NCBI GenBank assembly: GCA_905220665.1
Contig: CAJNAR010000062.1
Coordinates: forward strand, 1 to 41,423
Origin: Albugo candida
Taxonomy: Eukaryota; Oomycota; Peronosporomycetes; Albuginales; Albuginaceae
Direction: 5' to 3'
Length of the DNA stretch: 41,423 nt
The position numbers were made by a program, and so were the translations under genes. Position 1 is the first letter of the stretch. Each line of letters opens with the position of its first letter. Below the pieces are notes generated by a model. It searched no databases and was not told the DNA's origin. It was given only the letters and a program-made list of their open reading frames with translations. Shown here in pieces: positions 21,541-32,838 of this stretch.

Positions 21541-22261
21541 GTTTTTGAAAGACCAGGCTCATAGTCCTTGAGAATACACCTTGAACCTACATGGATCCTA
21601 ATTATTTGGAAGAGCCTAGCTTTTTGTGGCGTCGAGCCATATTGACGTGATTCAATTGACCAAATATTCTGGGAAAGATGGTGAAAGTAGGTCTGGCTGG
21701 TTAAAGTCAACGAGATAAAAGAAGAACGTATACACAAGTCTGTCAACATTCCACCTCATGTCTCCCTGGTGTGCAGTTTACTGCGTCTATAAATAAACAT
21801 ACCTCGTGAACCTCTTCTAGTATCACGGCTTTCAAAATGCCCTCAAGTCTCCGCTCTCAGAACTTCAGGGGCAAAAGCGATCTTGGAGCTTGGAAATATC
21901 GCGGGAATCGCTGACTCGTTATGGGCATCAAGATAGGTGCATCTGGAAGCACTTCTTGCTTGAGTCAATGTGATCATACGTATATGACCCGAACGTTGAC
22001 GATGGTTATATAAAACGACTTGAAACTAGACATTTTACTAAATAGTAAACATCATCGCACGTGAAGGCAACGCGTCTGACGTGTCAGGCAAGTTACTTGT
22101 TTGGCGTTGGGTTTTGTTAGAGGTGGCGCTATCCGGGTGCGGTTCCCCGTGTATGATGGTATCACATATGGTGGCCTAAATGGTATAAATTTAGGTAACT
22201 TATAGCTCTCTCATCACGCTTCAATTCTCAGTTGGTTCTTTATCACTAAGCTTAGATCAAA
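21541..22261. other. No clear gene
   Basis: Short frames only, including one on the minus strand at 21537-21749 that overlaps the preceding gene in a different frame and may be further decayed coding. Confidence 0.35.
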
Positions 22262-22655
22262 TTATTTTCTTGGGGCTTGTACTTTTGTTGCGTGTTCCCA
22301 CAATTGTCGATTTTGTATCGCCGGTTTCTCACAAAATGATTGCACACAAGCAGCTTCATCTACGTACTTTCTCTTCTTCCTTATATTGGGTATATTTGAA
22401 GCTGTAGTTTTTATCGGTCGTTTGGGATGGAAGCGCAACTCTAGCACATTTGATAAATTTATGACTTGAGTTTCGAACAATTCTTTTGAACTTTGTCCTA
22501 ATATAAGATGGTATAAATAACACAGGAAATAAAGGGCTCCTTCTAGACACGACTGTGTTACTTAATCTTCTCGCTGAACGTGCCGAAGCTGAACACTTTT
22601 GTACTAATGCATCTCCGTTGATTGATGTGCCTATTATATAGGCTGAAACGTCCAC
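22262..22655 (-). pseudogene. Two overlapping minus-strand frames, likely one frameshifted short gene
   Basis: The upper frame (22655-22356) starts MDVSAYIIGTSINGDALVQK and is basic; the lower frame (22480-22262) reads NIRKKRKYVDEAACVQSF and ends QAPRK. They overlap by about 120 nt and together give ~130 lysine/arginine-rich residues, which suggests a nucleic-acid-binding or nuclear protein only in a general way. I do not recognise it. Confidence 0.25.
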
Positions 22656-23906
22656 CTTTTTCTCTCAATTTAAAAAAAAGACTCGCAAGGCTTGTATGAA
22701 GAACTCGTTTGTGTCAGGGCCATAGTCTAATTGTTGCTTCAATTACACCTTAGCGCTGATGTTGGATAGAGTCACGTTGATGAGATGGACAGCGATCTTT
22801 GTAACCTGGGATCGGTAAGAGTACATGCGTATCTCATCACTCTATAATCTCTTTTAGCCCTCCCACCGCGACATTGCGCTGTTGATGATAAGTAATATGA
22901 AAGCTTGTCTCTCTATCCTTGCTGTTCTTATACCAAGTACAATAAATCACGTATTTTTGTCCTTGCTTCAGTTGGATCTTGTTAGGAGCATTGTTATAAT
23001 ACAGAAGTATAATAACAAGATTTATGATGCCTCTAAATTATCTTATCCTCACTAGCTCTCCACTACCCAAACCTTTTCACCATCTTTGTGCAATAAGATC
23101 TTCTTTTAAGATGCATCATTATTTAAGAGATGTCTAGCAAGCAATTGAAGAAACTACGTTCCAATCTACCCTCACTCTCTGATCAATTCGTTAGGTATCC
23201 GATGTTAGACGGATTTCATTGATTGCAAAAGAGAATTTCAAGCACTAAATCGAAAAGGGTATGATCAATTCGACACTGAGCACTCATCATTCACATCTAG
23301 TTATGCGTTTCATTCGGCAACCATTTGCATTCTCGTAAGAAAAGCCCTCACAAGTCAGCTGTCTCGCCGTGTAGTCGCTGATTTACGATTTTTCATTCGC
23401 CATAAAGCTTGTTTGTTGCATCAATCGGAAGGTGATATTCAAAATGGTCGCGATGTGAATGATAGACTCCTGCTTGAATGTACTGTATTCACGATGTCTC
23501 CGTACCTTGATAACATGACGAGCTGAGAAAATCCCGTACTCTGCTTTTGCTTTGCTGGAAATCATCACGGCACTTGAAATTCGCTGCGTCTATCTTTATT
23601 GAATATAGAATTCTACTGAAACGAAGGGACCCAGAAACGATGATCAATTCTGTACTGCACTTCCTAGATTATACAGTCGTGAATGGCTTGGATGAGACGT
23701 ACAATAATGTCCGTTTATCTCATGTGCAAGAATATTAGAGCACTTGAGGCACCGAATAAAGGGTTTGCGAGGATCGATGTAATGGAGCAGTCGCCATTTT
23801 CGGTCACACCAAGTTTTTCAAAAGGAGGCCTGAAAGCTTTTCCACAATAAGTAGCTTATGGCATGACCCCTCCAGCGATCAATCGATCATCTTTACTGGA
23901 GAATAG
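22656..23906. other. No clear gene; one hairpin
   Basis: A 9-bp perfect inverted repeat (ATCTTGTTA at 22976-22984 with TAACAAGAT at 23013-23021) encloses an AT-rich, partly self-complementary loop. Otherwise only short frames. Confidence 0.4.
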
Positions 23907-24194
23907 ATCGCGTTTATATTAGATCCTGCCGCCTTTACTGAACCTTTTACACCTTCTATCCAAGATACAATTTTCGACACCGTTAAATCGATAAACGCAA
24001 CGAATTATCAATCTGACAGACCATATCGAATATACGCAATATGGTCGGAATTTATGAAGAAAGAGGGTAAGCCGCGTTTCGCTGTATCAAGTCAGCGCAG
24101 CGAGCCGACGAATGTTTTTTGTACGATCACCGTGCCAACTGGTGCAATAAACGGCAAGTCAGTGGTGAATTGCAACGACTGCATGCAATCGTGA
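23907..24194 (+). pseudogene. Decayed coding segment lacking a start codon
   Basis: An open frame of 95 codons after a TAG, ending at TGA 24192-24194, with convincing protein composition: TVKSINATNYQSDRPY, RIYAIWSEFMKKEGKPRF, NVFCTITVPTGAINGK, NCNDCMQS. No ATG opens it. It is the first of several plus-strand segments running to 27420 that may be remains of one gene or of neighbours. Family unknown. Confidence 0.4.
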
Positions 24195-24372
24195 TGATAA
24201 CTAAGAAAATGTACGCATGTTTCTAAAACACTGGTTATCAACATGTCAGACGTTCTACCTTATTGATTGTTTACTTTCTCGCAGCAGATTATCAAGGAAT
24301 CTCAACCCGATCCACACAATAAGTATTCGAGACCTGTGCAGGAATGTTCCGGTTTTCTAGGTAAAATGTGTC

Positions 24373-25310
24373 ATGTTTACCAATCCCCGCAAATTGATGC
24401 TAAATAAATCATCCGCAGTTGGCAACGTATGTGACGATCCAGTGCGGGGCTCTTTCACATATTTTCAAGATATGGATCCGAATCACGGACGATTAAGTCC
24501 ACTTCCGATCGTTTCCGCTTATCAGCGCGGCTTGGTGATCCCTAGCTGCTTCGTTACAGATCCTAGGTCAATTTTGCACAATTTTGATTATTTGATTTTA
24601 TCATATCCCGCTTCGTCGAATTGTGAACAAGAACGAGTTTTGTGGAGTGGCAATCTTCACGAGATATGAATTTGGTCGAATGGGATTTGCGTTGTAATAT
24701 GGTCTCTCTTCACGTTGTGCATATGGGTACATTGTTTAAAAACGAGTTTTCAAACAAAACCACCACGGGATGCTCGGATAGTGATCACAACCACGATGTG
24801 CTTTGTAATCACTTAACACCAATTCAGAGTCGTTTCGATGGCATATCAACGCGAAGTGGCCGTATGATCCATGACACGGGTCACTCAGCCCGATTTGAGG
24901 CTTTTGCTGATTTTTGCTGCAGACTCAAGTCAGAGCTAAAAACGGTAGGCTGCACGCATGATCGCAATTGATGATCTGGCTTAGAGTCGACGCCTTATGG
25001 GAGAAAACATATGCTCCTGTTTTGCTGTATTCCAAACGGGGCTTTTGTAATCAAGCTGATTTGAGTTTGCAAACATTACCAAAATCAAGTCTGGGCAAGC
25101 AATGTCTCAGTGAAGACAGATCGTGTGACAATCCGTGCATTCACGACACCGCTCCTTACACCGATAATAAACGCAAAACAGACTCGGTCTATGAGGAACA
25201 AGTATGACTGTTCCTTCACTTGTCTTCTGGAATTGCATATTTCTTCTGCAAAGCTAAGTGACATCTTTCAGACTAAACTAACGGTTCAGGCTCGTTTCAA
25301 TACTCGTTAG
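24373..25310 (+). pseudogene. Decayed plus-strand coding in three overlapping frames
   Basis: Frames 24373-24669 (SFTYFQDMDPNHGRLSP, LHNFDYLILSYPAS), 24642-24971 (cysteine and histidine-rich) and 24968-25207 overlap end to end, a pattern typical of an old gene broken by frameshifts. No motif identifies it, and not every frame is necessarily coding. Confidence 0.3.
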
Positions 25311-25469
25311 ATGAATTAAGTCAAAGATTGATTTATATTTTGCAAGAATTCAAATGGTAGGGAGCGATGACAAATCAGCAGGTAAGCAAACACAAGCAAA
25401 AATGATAAAATATATAGAAGCGCGTATTTCAGACATGCAATGAATTCTACACATCATTGCAACAGTGTA

Positions 25470-27420
25470 GTCTGATCGTGATTATGCTTCTGCACTTGGC
25501 GACCTCAAAATACTTGAGCTAGTCGCCATGACGATTGGAACTTAGGACAATACTACTATAATATCATTATGAATCCATCATCGATGCGATATTCGGATTT
25601 ATGAGAAAGGACATGAGACAATCTGATGCGCTGGCCACGCAAAGTGTTGCAGCCTATTTCTTGGCTCATGTTGCATTTAGTTTAGCACAAAGTGGTACTT
25701 CCGGCAAAGTCCTATTTGTGGTTTCATAATAGACTGATGCGCTGCCAACTAATGATCGTTTTTGAATTTTATCAATTGCGCTCAGCAACACACACATACT
25801 TGTTCCATGATGACACTATTGTATCTGGTTGTCTTACTTGACATCGGCGCGGCTAGAATGCATACAAAAGAAAAAAAGATCGGACGACTACCACTCATGA
25901 TCAAACCTCTGAAGCTAAAACAAAGGTACGGTTCCCAATTCATTGGCAGTCAAGTGCGTGAAGAATACAAACGAGCTACTTGAGGCCATTATGAAATATA
26001 AGAAGGCATACGATCGCCTCATCTTGGACCAAGTAGATCTTTTTTTAAAAAGGATTCTGAGGCCTCGGAATTTTGGAAAAAAGTTGAATTTTTGCAAGTC
26101 GAACCACATTCTATACAAGTACTTCTGAGTGATAAGGCATCACACCTTCTCAATGATGGATTTCCTTCCTATCTGGTTGTGTTTCTTATTCCCACACCGC
26201 CTGGAATGAACTGTACAATACTTTCAATTCCAGTCCCAAAACCGTTGATCCCGAAAATCCAATCTCAGATCCTTTATTCCCGAATCTTCTAATCCCAAAG
26301 ACACCAAGACCGATCATTTTTCTCCGAGAGTCATTGACTACTTTACGAAAGGTCTGGAAGGAAAAACATTTTATATTGACTTACAAAATTCTATCATGGA
26401 GAACACGGAACTACTTGCACCAAAAAATGAAGTGAACGTTGAGATAAATTCTCATAAAATGCAAAAAAAAGCTTCAAAGCAATCCGATTGAATCCGCAAT
26501 TTTTTCATCTGACCGAACTTATCTCACAACAGGTGTCAACACCAATAACATAATTGATAAGAAACAGAAGCGCTTCGCTCGAGTCGAGACTCTTGATGTC
26601 GATAAAAAATTTCAAGTCTATCAAATTAAAATATCTGAAAGTATCTAACACGAACACTTTGTCATGCTTCTAATCTTTTTCTAGCGCTCCTATGATATTG
26701 TTCTTTATGGCCAATACCTATGAAATTTCACGCTGCGATATGAAAATCTCCACTGTTCAATCAGCTAGTAAGACTCGTTTCCGCCTTGAGATTCTTCACA
26801 CTCGTACACACGCTCTACCTTCGTACTACAGCCTGACATCCATTACGTCGAGCGCAGTCCCTACAATGTGATCAAGTCGATTTCCATCCCAGATATCGAT
26901 CTCAAATCTCGCTCGTTTTTCAACCCGCACCGAACTCGATGAGCCGCAACGTTCTTCTACCCCTCAATCCATTGCAAGCTTGCTCTCCCCAATCGTGGCG
27001 CTTTAGAACCGATGCATCAATCTCTCTGGGAAGCTTACGTCTTAACCTGGCGTTCGGTCTTCACCCCCGGTCCTGAAGTCAAAATAGATATCAATATGTG
27101 CGTTGGTCAATGGCGTACGCTAAGGAGCGTTCTGCAAACACTTTTAGAGTCGTAACGATCCGAAGGTTGAACGCGACCTGCTATAACAACTAAATCACTC
27201 ATACTTTCCAGATTTTTTATCGGCTGGAGATCCTCTGCGCTTCAAAGTCTGGAAATCGCTGATATATAAAGCGTTTAAATTTAAGCCTGTTATGATTTTC
27301 CAGAGCTTAGTCCGCATCAATGTCGGTAAAGGCGCGTGCATCACAACTCGAGGTGACGGGAATGTCACACTCGATTCACCGAGCGATGTCAAGATCTATG
27401 AATATCAAAGAATAGTGTGA
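25470..27420 (+). pseudogene. Long decayed plus-strand gene, unrecognised
   Basis: Protein-like segments follow each other on the plus strand, each ending in a stop or shift: 25562-25729 (ESIIDAIFGFMRKDMRQS), 25943-26292 (ELLEAIMKYKKAYDRLIL, then after a shift at a T/A run near 26041-26050 EFWKKVEFLQVEPHS), 26478-26648 (IESAIFSSDRTYLTTG), 26790-27155 (WEAYVLTWRSVFTPGPEVK) and 27148-27420 (DPLRFKVWKSLIYKAFK). The last two join by a single shift at 27148-27155. Their order and common strand suggest one large intracellular protein, but I do not recognise it. Only short stretches have open frames, so it is non-functional. Confidence 0.45.
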
Positions 27421-27676
27421 AGTAGTCACACAAACACATGTCCTGGTTGCGTTTAGTTGCAAGCACAGTCAGCCAAGAGCATTGCAGTGGTTGCGATGAA
27501 CGTATTTTTTTTATTTGATACCTGATCTCGTGCATCCCTTGTTCAAGCATCATTTGATGCCCGAGCATCAAACGTTCACTGTATCGGGCTGCTATGTGTG
27601 TGGAAGCAGACCGTGAATCATGGATGACTCCTTCATATCTTCTTTGCTGTGGTGATGTGATCAACGAAGTGCCGCA

Positions 27677-27684
27677 TTTTTTAA
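27677..27684 (+). repeat. Target-site duplication TTTTTTAA, left copy
   Basis: Eight bases abutting the left terminal repeat, repeated exactly at 28678-28685. Confidence 0.8.
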
Positions 27685-27835
27685 GGGTACCGCTGACCAG
27701 CCCGCAGTTTTCGCTAACCAACCCTCACCCTTAAATACAGCACCCTTAAGGTATGATTACGAGCTCTGATTGGCTAAATACAGCACCCTTAAGTTATCAT
27801 TACGAGTTCTGATTGACTAGAGAGATTATACTTAT
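27685..27835 (+). repeat. Left terminal inverted repeat, with an internal 43-bp tandem repeat
   Basis: Begins GGGTACCGCTGACCAGCCCG. Inside, two 43-bp units (27733-27775 and 27776-27818) both start AAATACAGCACCCTTAAG, followed by a shared CTAGAGAGA tail. Confidence 0.9.
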
Positions 27836-27885
27836 CTAAGAAGCGGTTTTACAATGTTAAGATTGGCTTAAACGAGCAATAAGCT

Positions 27886-28449
27886 CTATAAAAGGACGCA
27901 AACCCACATGTTCTTAATCATTGACAGTATCCAAAGCATCAAGATGGATCTCAGCATTGGCTGAGCAAGCCGCATCGTCGTTATTACGAGATTCATTTTG
28001 CTTATTTGTGCGACGACACGCGCAGGCGCCAGACCCGACCGAAGATAACTTGAAATTTGTTGTCGCTCATCGATTTTGAGAGCACGGCCTTGTGGATGTA
28101 CGGCAGCATCTACGAAAGGCTCGTGATTGTGCGCAGATTGATCGGCCTCAACAACCCACTGAACCAAGTCTCCGTCTCCTAGCATTCGGAGAATCATCAA
28201 AGCAGACTGGTAGCCTGTTCCACGGCTATCACGTACGCGTTTACGCTTCTGGGACATGGAAGTTGCTTTCTCCGCACAAGAGCATTTAAGACATATAGCT
28301 TTGATTTCACCGTCTAAACGGTTTCCAACTCTCCTTGTTCTTTTCCAAGTAAATACGAAGCCTTCATCTTGAGATTGACGGGTCACTGCTAATATAGCCT
28401 CTTCTAAAGACGGGTAAGTAGTGCCGACGATGTCTTCAAATTGACTCAT
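27886..28449 (-). CDS. MULE-derived DNA-binding protein without catalytic domain (187 aa)
   Basis: Start chosen at ATG 28449 (CCAACCATGAG context, MSQFEDIVG); an upstream in-frame ATG at 28548 lies inside the terminal repeat. Residues ~15-60 hold an aromatic and basic stretch (DEGFVFTWKRTRRVGNR) then CLKCSCAEK; residues ~75-125 hold TGYQSALMI, WVVEADQSAHNHEP. This CxxC...HNH arrangement is the FAR1/MULE N-terminal zinc-type DNA-binding region. A linker (ERQQISSYLRSGLAPARVVA) follows, then a short frame-changed tail and a stop. The DDE domain is absent, apparently by internal deletion: another frame near the end reads like an acidic C-terminal tail. It may bind element ends or host sites; a repressor role is inference. 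Confidence 0.7.
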   Translation of the reverse strand: MSQFEDIVGTTYPSLEEAILAVTRQSQDEGFVFTWKRTRRVGNRLDGEIKAICLKCSCAEKATSMSQKRKRVRDSRGTGYQSALMILRMLGDGDLVQWVVEADQSAHNHEPFVDAAVHPQGRALKIDERQQISSYLRSGLAPARVVAQISKMNLVITTMRLAQPMLRSILMLWILSMIKNMWVCVLL

Positions 28450-28526
28450 GGTTGGCAAAACGGAAGAGTAATAGTATGACGAAACTTGCCAGCTCTCGCG
28501 TTTCGAACGGTCTATAATATATTGAA

Positions 28527-28677
28527 ATAAGTATAGTCTCTCTAGCAAATCAGAACTCGTAATGATAACTTAAGGGTGCTGTATTTAGCCAATCAGAACT
28601 CGTAATCATAACTTAAGGGTGCTGTATTTAAGGGTGAGGGCTGGTTAGCGAAAACTGCGGACTGGTTAGCGTCTCCC
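28527..28677 (-). repeat. Right terminal inverted repeat, with the same tandem repeat
   Basis: Reverse complement of 27685-27835; tandem units at 28587-28629 and 28544-28586. The upstream part of the internal gene's leader lies within this repeat, so its promoter is probably here. Confidence 0.9.
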
Positions 28678-28685
28678 TTTTTTAA
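28678..28685 (+). repeat. Target-site duplication TTTTTTAA, right copy
   Basis: Exact copy of 27677-27684. Confidence 0.8.
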
Positions 28686-28866
28686 ATACGACTACAGTCG
28701 AAGATAGTTGAAGCTGCCAAAGAAAGGCGTCTAATTCTCTTTTCTTGAGTTGTTTGTATGGATAATCATTACTTCGACAGACCTAATCTGTGCGTGACGA
28801 CTCATTCGTATCCTTTTTATTGTAAACGAAACAACGTGATTTGAATCATCTAACGTGTCGCATTAT

Positions 28867-29052
28867 CTAGTGGCAAATGCCCAGAATGAGATCCCTCGTT
28901 TCCGAGTTGTTGGCCATAGCATTCATGAGTATCAGCTGCGTTGATTTGGGCAGAGTTCCATCATGATGTACAATGGTGAGCTGAGAGTTCCCGTGTGACT
29001 CCATGATAAGCATTTGAGTTTGTGGATTGACAAGGGGAAACATATGGGACAC
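28867..29052 (-). pseudogene. Short coding fragment, unrecognised
   Basis: 61 codons of ordinary composition (MSHMFPLVNPQTQMLIMESH, TLPKSTQLILMNAMANN) ending LGICH. The frame extends a few codons upstream of the Met (KQARV) and then meets a stop, suggesting a fragment. No family recognised. Confidence 0.25.
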
Positions 29053-30045
29053 TCTTGCTTGTTTTTGAAGTTACTTTATGTGTTGTGCTTGCTCTGTGCC
29101 GCTTTCTATCGACAATTGCTCGTCTTGCGCGGGTTACTTGCTCTAATCTGCGACGTTTATATGAAGGAACTGACGTATTATGATCCTGTTGCGGCCTACC
29201 GAATCGTTTGTCATTCGCCCAACCTAATTTGAATTGCTGATGATTAACACTTCTTTGAGGCTGAATCTAATGATTCTCACTCTCATCAACATTTTCATGT
29301 ACATTTTCATCTCTAAGGTGGTTGACTCTACCCGCCATTTTCCCTTTGCCGGCATCGAAAGCTTCAATTTTGAGCATCGCATTTATAAAAGCTGTATTCA
29401 TGCAGCTTCGATGCCCCTTTCCCGAAAATCCACTTATCATTGTTTATCGCTCGAGACGTTCTCCGTATATAATTTTTTGCAAGACTTCTACCAGTACTAG
29501 ATACAACTCATCGAGTACCCTATTATCCCATGCAATGTTCCTCTGCCATTTCTGCTTGCCACCTACCAGAGGTATTATCTTTGACTCGAACAATGTTATG
29601 CGATCGACTTTTAGTTTAGTGTCTATTGATAATATATGAAACGAAGTCTATCTTCCATCAAGTGCTTTCAGACCGAGCTTCCATCTCCGAAGTAGAAACG
29701 GAGAGTTGAACAAAAGTACGTGGCTTGTACTTGAGAATTATCGACCATAACGACCAAGTATGTAAAGAATAGCATAAATGGATAATGCCTAATGAATTAC
29801 AGCGTTTCCTCAAAGAGGCCTTTCTCTTTCGTTTGTGCGACCAGTATTGTGGCGATGAGACGTAGCACCCGTTATCTGACGGTTTCATTCTGCGACTATG
29901 AGACATTTCTGATAAGGTCTGTGACAAATCTACAAGAAGGTCGATTTAAATTACATTTATCGCAGATACATGCGTAAAAGTTCCGTGACACTTTGCGAGC
30001 GTTCTGACAGAGACAATGTACGTGTCGAATTCGGACCCAACGACA
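29053..30045. other. Decayed sequence next to arm B, no clear gene
   Basis: Minus-strand frames (e.g. 29927-29658 and a neighbouring frame reading VLRLIATILVAQTKEK) may be the far 3' end of the coiled-coil gene of copy B, beyond the part shared with copy A. Evidence is too thin for a gene call. Confidence 0.3.
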
Positions 30046-31925
30046 CCAACTGTTCAGAAGATTGATCAGCAATACCGTTCAAAGCTTCTTTCTCACGAAA
30101 GTACGCCTGTGTTGGATCGCCAGTCCATCGATACGTATGGCTTGCACTTGGTTTTGTTCCTGGAATATTCCCAATTGCACCTGAGAATCACAAAGCTGTT
30201 CTTCCATTCGCCCTAAATGTATATGGCTGCTCTCCGAGTTGCAGTAAATATATTCATCAGACCATGAGAGAATCCGATCTCGCTGATAGTATAGTTGGCC
30301 TCGTAAAGCGAGTAATTTTCCTTCGAATGCATTCTTCTCCGATACGATATGATAGTATTTGCATTTAACGACTCCAATTGATTGCCTCGGAATCGGAATT
30401 CCATCACTTCTTGGCGCGATATTTTGACTTGTTTACTGACGTCTGCTAATTGTACTATCAATGCGTTCATCCTTCTGCATGTCGACTTTGCAAAGCATCG
30501 ACCTGAAGCCTCAAAGCAGATGCTGTATCGACCCAAGTATTCTGCTTCTGTCGCAAAGCCTTCAGCGCTCGTTGTAGCTGTGTTATAATCGCTTCCTTCT
30601 CAGCAACGATTCCTTCGTAAGGGACTCGCATCTTCTCAGCAAATTCTTTCGGAGCGTGATCCATAAAGCTGATATTTTTTGCCTTTCTCCATCTCGCCAC
30701 ATGCTGCAACCAAAGTATTCTCTTTTTTCCCACAGCTTCTAATTGCGACTGTAATCTCTTACATTCATTGCTCCGTAAATGCACTTCACGTCATGGCGGT
30801 ACGATCCTAATTGCGTTGTGAGATTGTTGATTTTAGAGGCCGATGATACGCCATAATCATTCAATTGGCGTTCCAACGAGACGATTTGTGCCTCTCGATC
30901 CTCGAGAGGTTCCTGGTAACGCCTGATACCTATGGCCTGCTACTTTTCCTACAAAATAGCTTCATTTGGGGCCTAAGACTCATTCCACAACGTGTATTCA
31001 CGTTCGTCTCTTCATTATTGATCGTTAAAGTGTGACAAGGCGCAAGGTCAAGACTACACGTGCGTAATTCCCATTTGCAAACTCCAATAGCGTTTATTGA
31101 TGCTGTTGTTGCTTCAATAAAGCTTTCGACACACCTTTTTCCTTTCCAAATTCTTTATCTATTTTCATCAGAAGAGAAGACGCTTGAAGGAGCGGAAACA
31201 ACGTGCTGGTTTCACTGTGGCGATAAAAACGACCAGAGAGGTTGTCCGATTTCTCCGCGTACGCTTGATTCTCATCCCGGAGCTTTTCAAACTCAGCTTT
31301 GAACGCGCTGATACGAGTCGATTCCTCACAGTGTTGATATCCCTTCGTTTTCTCTTGTTCCTTGATTCTTAAGTTCACTTTTGCGCTTAATTGCATATCT
31401 TCCTTTACGATCGCATGCGTCTTCTGTGCACTTGACGTCATATTACTGCTCACAACGTTGCCTTTGTCTGCTGTAACGATAGCATCTCTACTTGCTCCAT
31501 AACATGCGCTACGACCGAGCAATTCCTTGAATTAAACATCGGAGATCAGTCTCTTTACCATTCCATCCAAGGTTTTGAGATCTAGCAGCTGCTGGTGCTG
31601 GCTACGCTGTTTCGATACCCGGAAAGACGAAATTGAGATTTAGAATTGCAGGCATCTGATTTCTGCAGTCAGAAACTTATATGTGCTGTTCCACAACTTC
31701 ACTGCAGTGAGGCAGGAAAGACACTGATCTGACCGGAAATGTGCGCCGAAAACGCGGGGAGGAAGTACTTAGTGGCTGTAGTACGGTCGGCTGCCTGGTG
31801 GGGTTTCTTGGTCTTGTATTCTTTGGTACTTCAGTATCAGAGACAGCTTGTGAGGATGACACGTCAAGTTTTTCACTTCCAGCCGGAACGGTCATCAAAT
31901 TCCGAAATATTGCACGAGTTGCCAT
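30046..31925 (-). pseudogene. Coiled-coil protein pseudogene, copy B
   Basis: Copy B keeps longer frames than copy A. It opens MATRAIFRNLMTVPAGSEKL at 31925, runs 82 codons (Ser/Pro/Thr-rich) to a stop, then after a gap has a charged helical segment at 31522-31094 (KVNLRIKEQEKTKGYQHCEE, FKAEFEKLRDENQAYAEK), another at 30784-30467 (EAIITQLQRALKALRQKQ, ASALRLQVDALQSRH) and a third at 30536-30213. Lys/Glu/Gln/Leu periodicity implies a long coiled coil. Conservation of these helices between copies argues the minus strand is the true coding strand. Multiple stops show it is dead. No known domain; function unknown. Confidence 0.6.
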
Positions 31926-32590
31926 TCGATCTAAAATTCAACGTTGCAGAGAGATCACGACACTTTGAAGGTGAGTTTCGATACGAATGCTCTCTTATTT
32001 CCTGAAGGACCCGTCATTGCACCATTTCAGCGAAATCGAATTGAAACAACGCAACGGCCGAATGACTTGGAAGCAGCTAGAGAACAATGTCGTAATCTTT
32101 GGGATGTACTGCCACTGTATCAGCTGCGTTTATACATCGTCTGAATCGGGATTGTATCGCTTTGAAGAGCAGTATGATCGTCCTTGGAATGTACTGATTA
32201 CGATGTGATTTCTCTGCTAATGTAATGGAAAAGAATGAGTATATGGACTTATATCACGTTCTACAGTCGCATGTACAAAGATTGCGGCACAGCTCAAACC
32301 TATAATGCTCATGACTGACAGCTGACGATAGGATTTAAAAGCCTTCTGAGAAAACAACTTTGGATAATCCGTGAGTAATGATAGCGACAAAGCATGTGAA
32401 ACAGTCATTTTCTGATATGGCCAAAATGTCAATAAGTGAAGGGCAGGAGTCCCTTTGAATTTTCGGAAGATCGTAGTCAATCTTTTTGTAGCAGCAAATC
32501 ACGCCCATTATCATTGAGATGCTTCATCACAATAAATATCAACTCAACTGCGCTGATAATTCAACTGTTGTGACTGTATGTGGCGACATG
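30046..32590 (-). repeat. Arm B of the ~2.55-kb diverged inverted duplication
   Basis: Reverse complement aligns along its length with 8517-11080. About 19 kb separates the two arms. Beyond 30046 and 32590 the flanks no longer match arm A. Confidence 0.85.
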
Positions 32591-32838
32591 TACTCTTTAC
32601 CAGGAGCGCTACACTTTGTTAGTATAAAATGTGTCCTGGAATTACTGCGAAGTGGACAAGCAGTAGACCAAAATAGTCATTCTGTTAAGCTGCTGTTACA
32701 ACTTGCTCTCCCTTATAAGAGAAAATTGAGCTCAATTGTCTTCACACGCTCCTTTTGGACTTTTTATTAGCAAATTGATGTAAGCACATTCGCTGTATGC
32801 TCCAAATACCTTTGTCATGATACCATCAATTCTATCTA

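Larger units (their letters stand above)
27685..28677. mobile_element. 993-bp MULE-type DNA transposon with a DNA-binding-domain ORF
   Basis: Two 151-bp terminal inverted repeats (27685-27835 and 28527-28677) align without a length difference and are flanked by the 8-bp duplication TTTTTTAA. The single internal gene encodes a FAR1/MULE-like N-terminal DNA-binding region but no catalytic domain, so the element cannot move itself. Good TIR identity and an intact duplication make it younger than most elements here. MULEs usually give 9-bp duplications, with 8-11 known, so 8 bp is acceptable. Confidence 0.88.

Noticed and set aside
32209..32480. Caspase-like frame (NDCFTCFVAIITHG) on the minus strand of arm B
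   Set aside because: Resembles the catalytic-His region of caspases, but the QACRG cysteine motif is missing, stops intervene, and arm A does not preserve the key residues.
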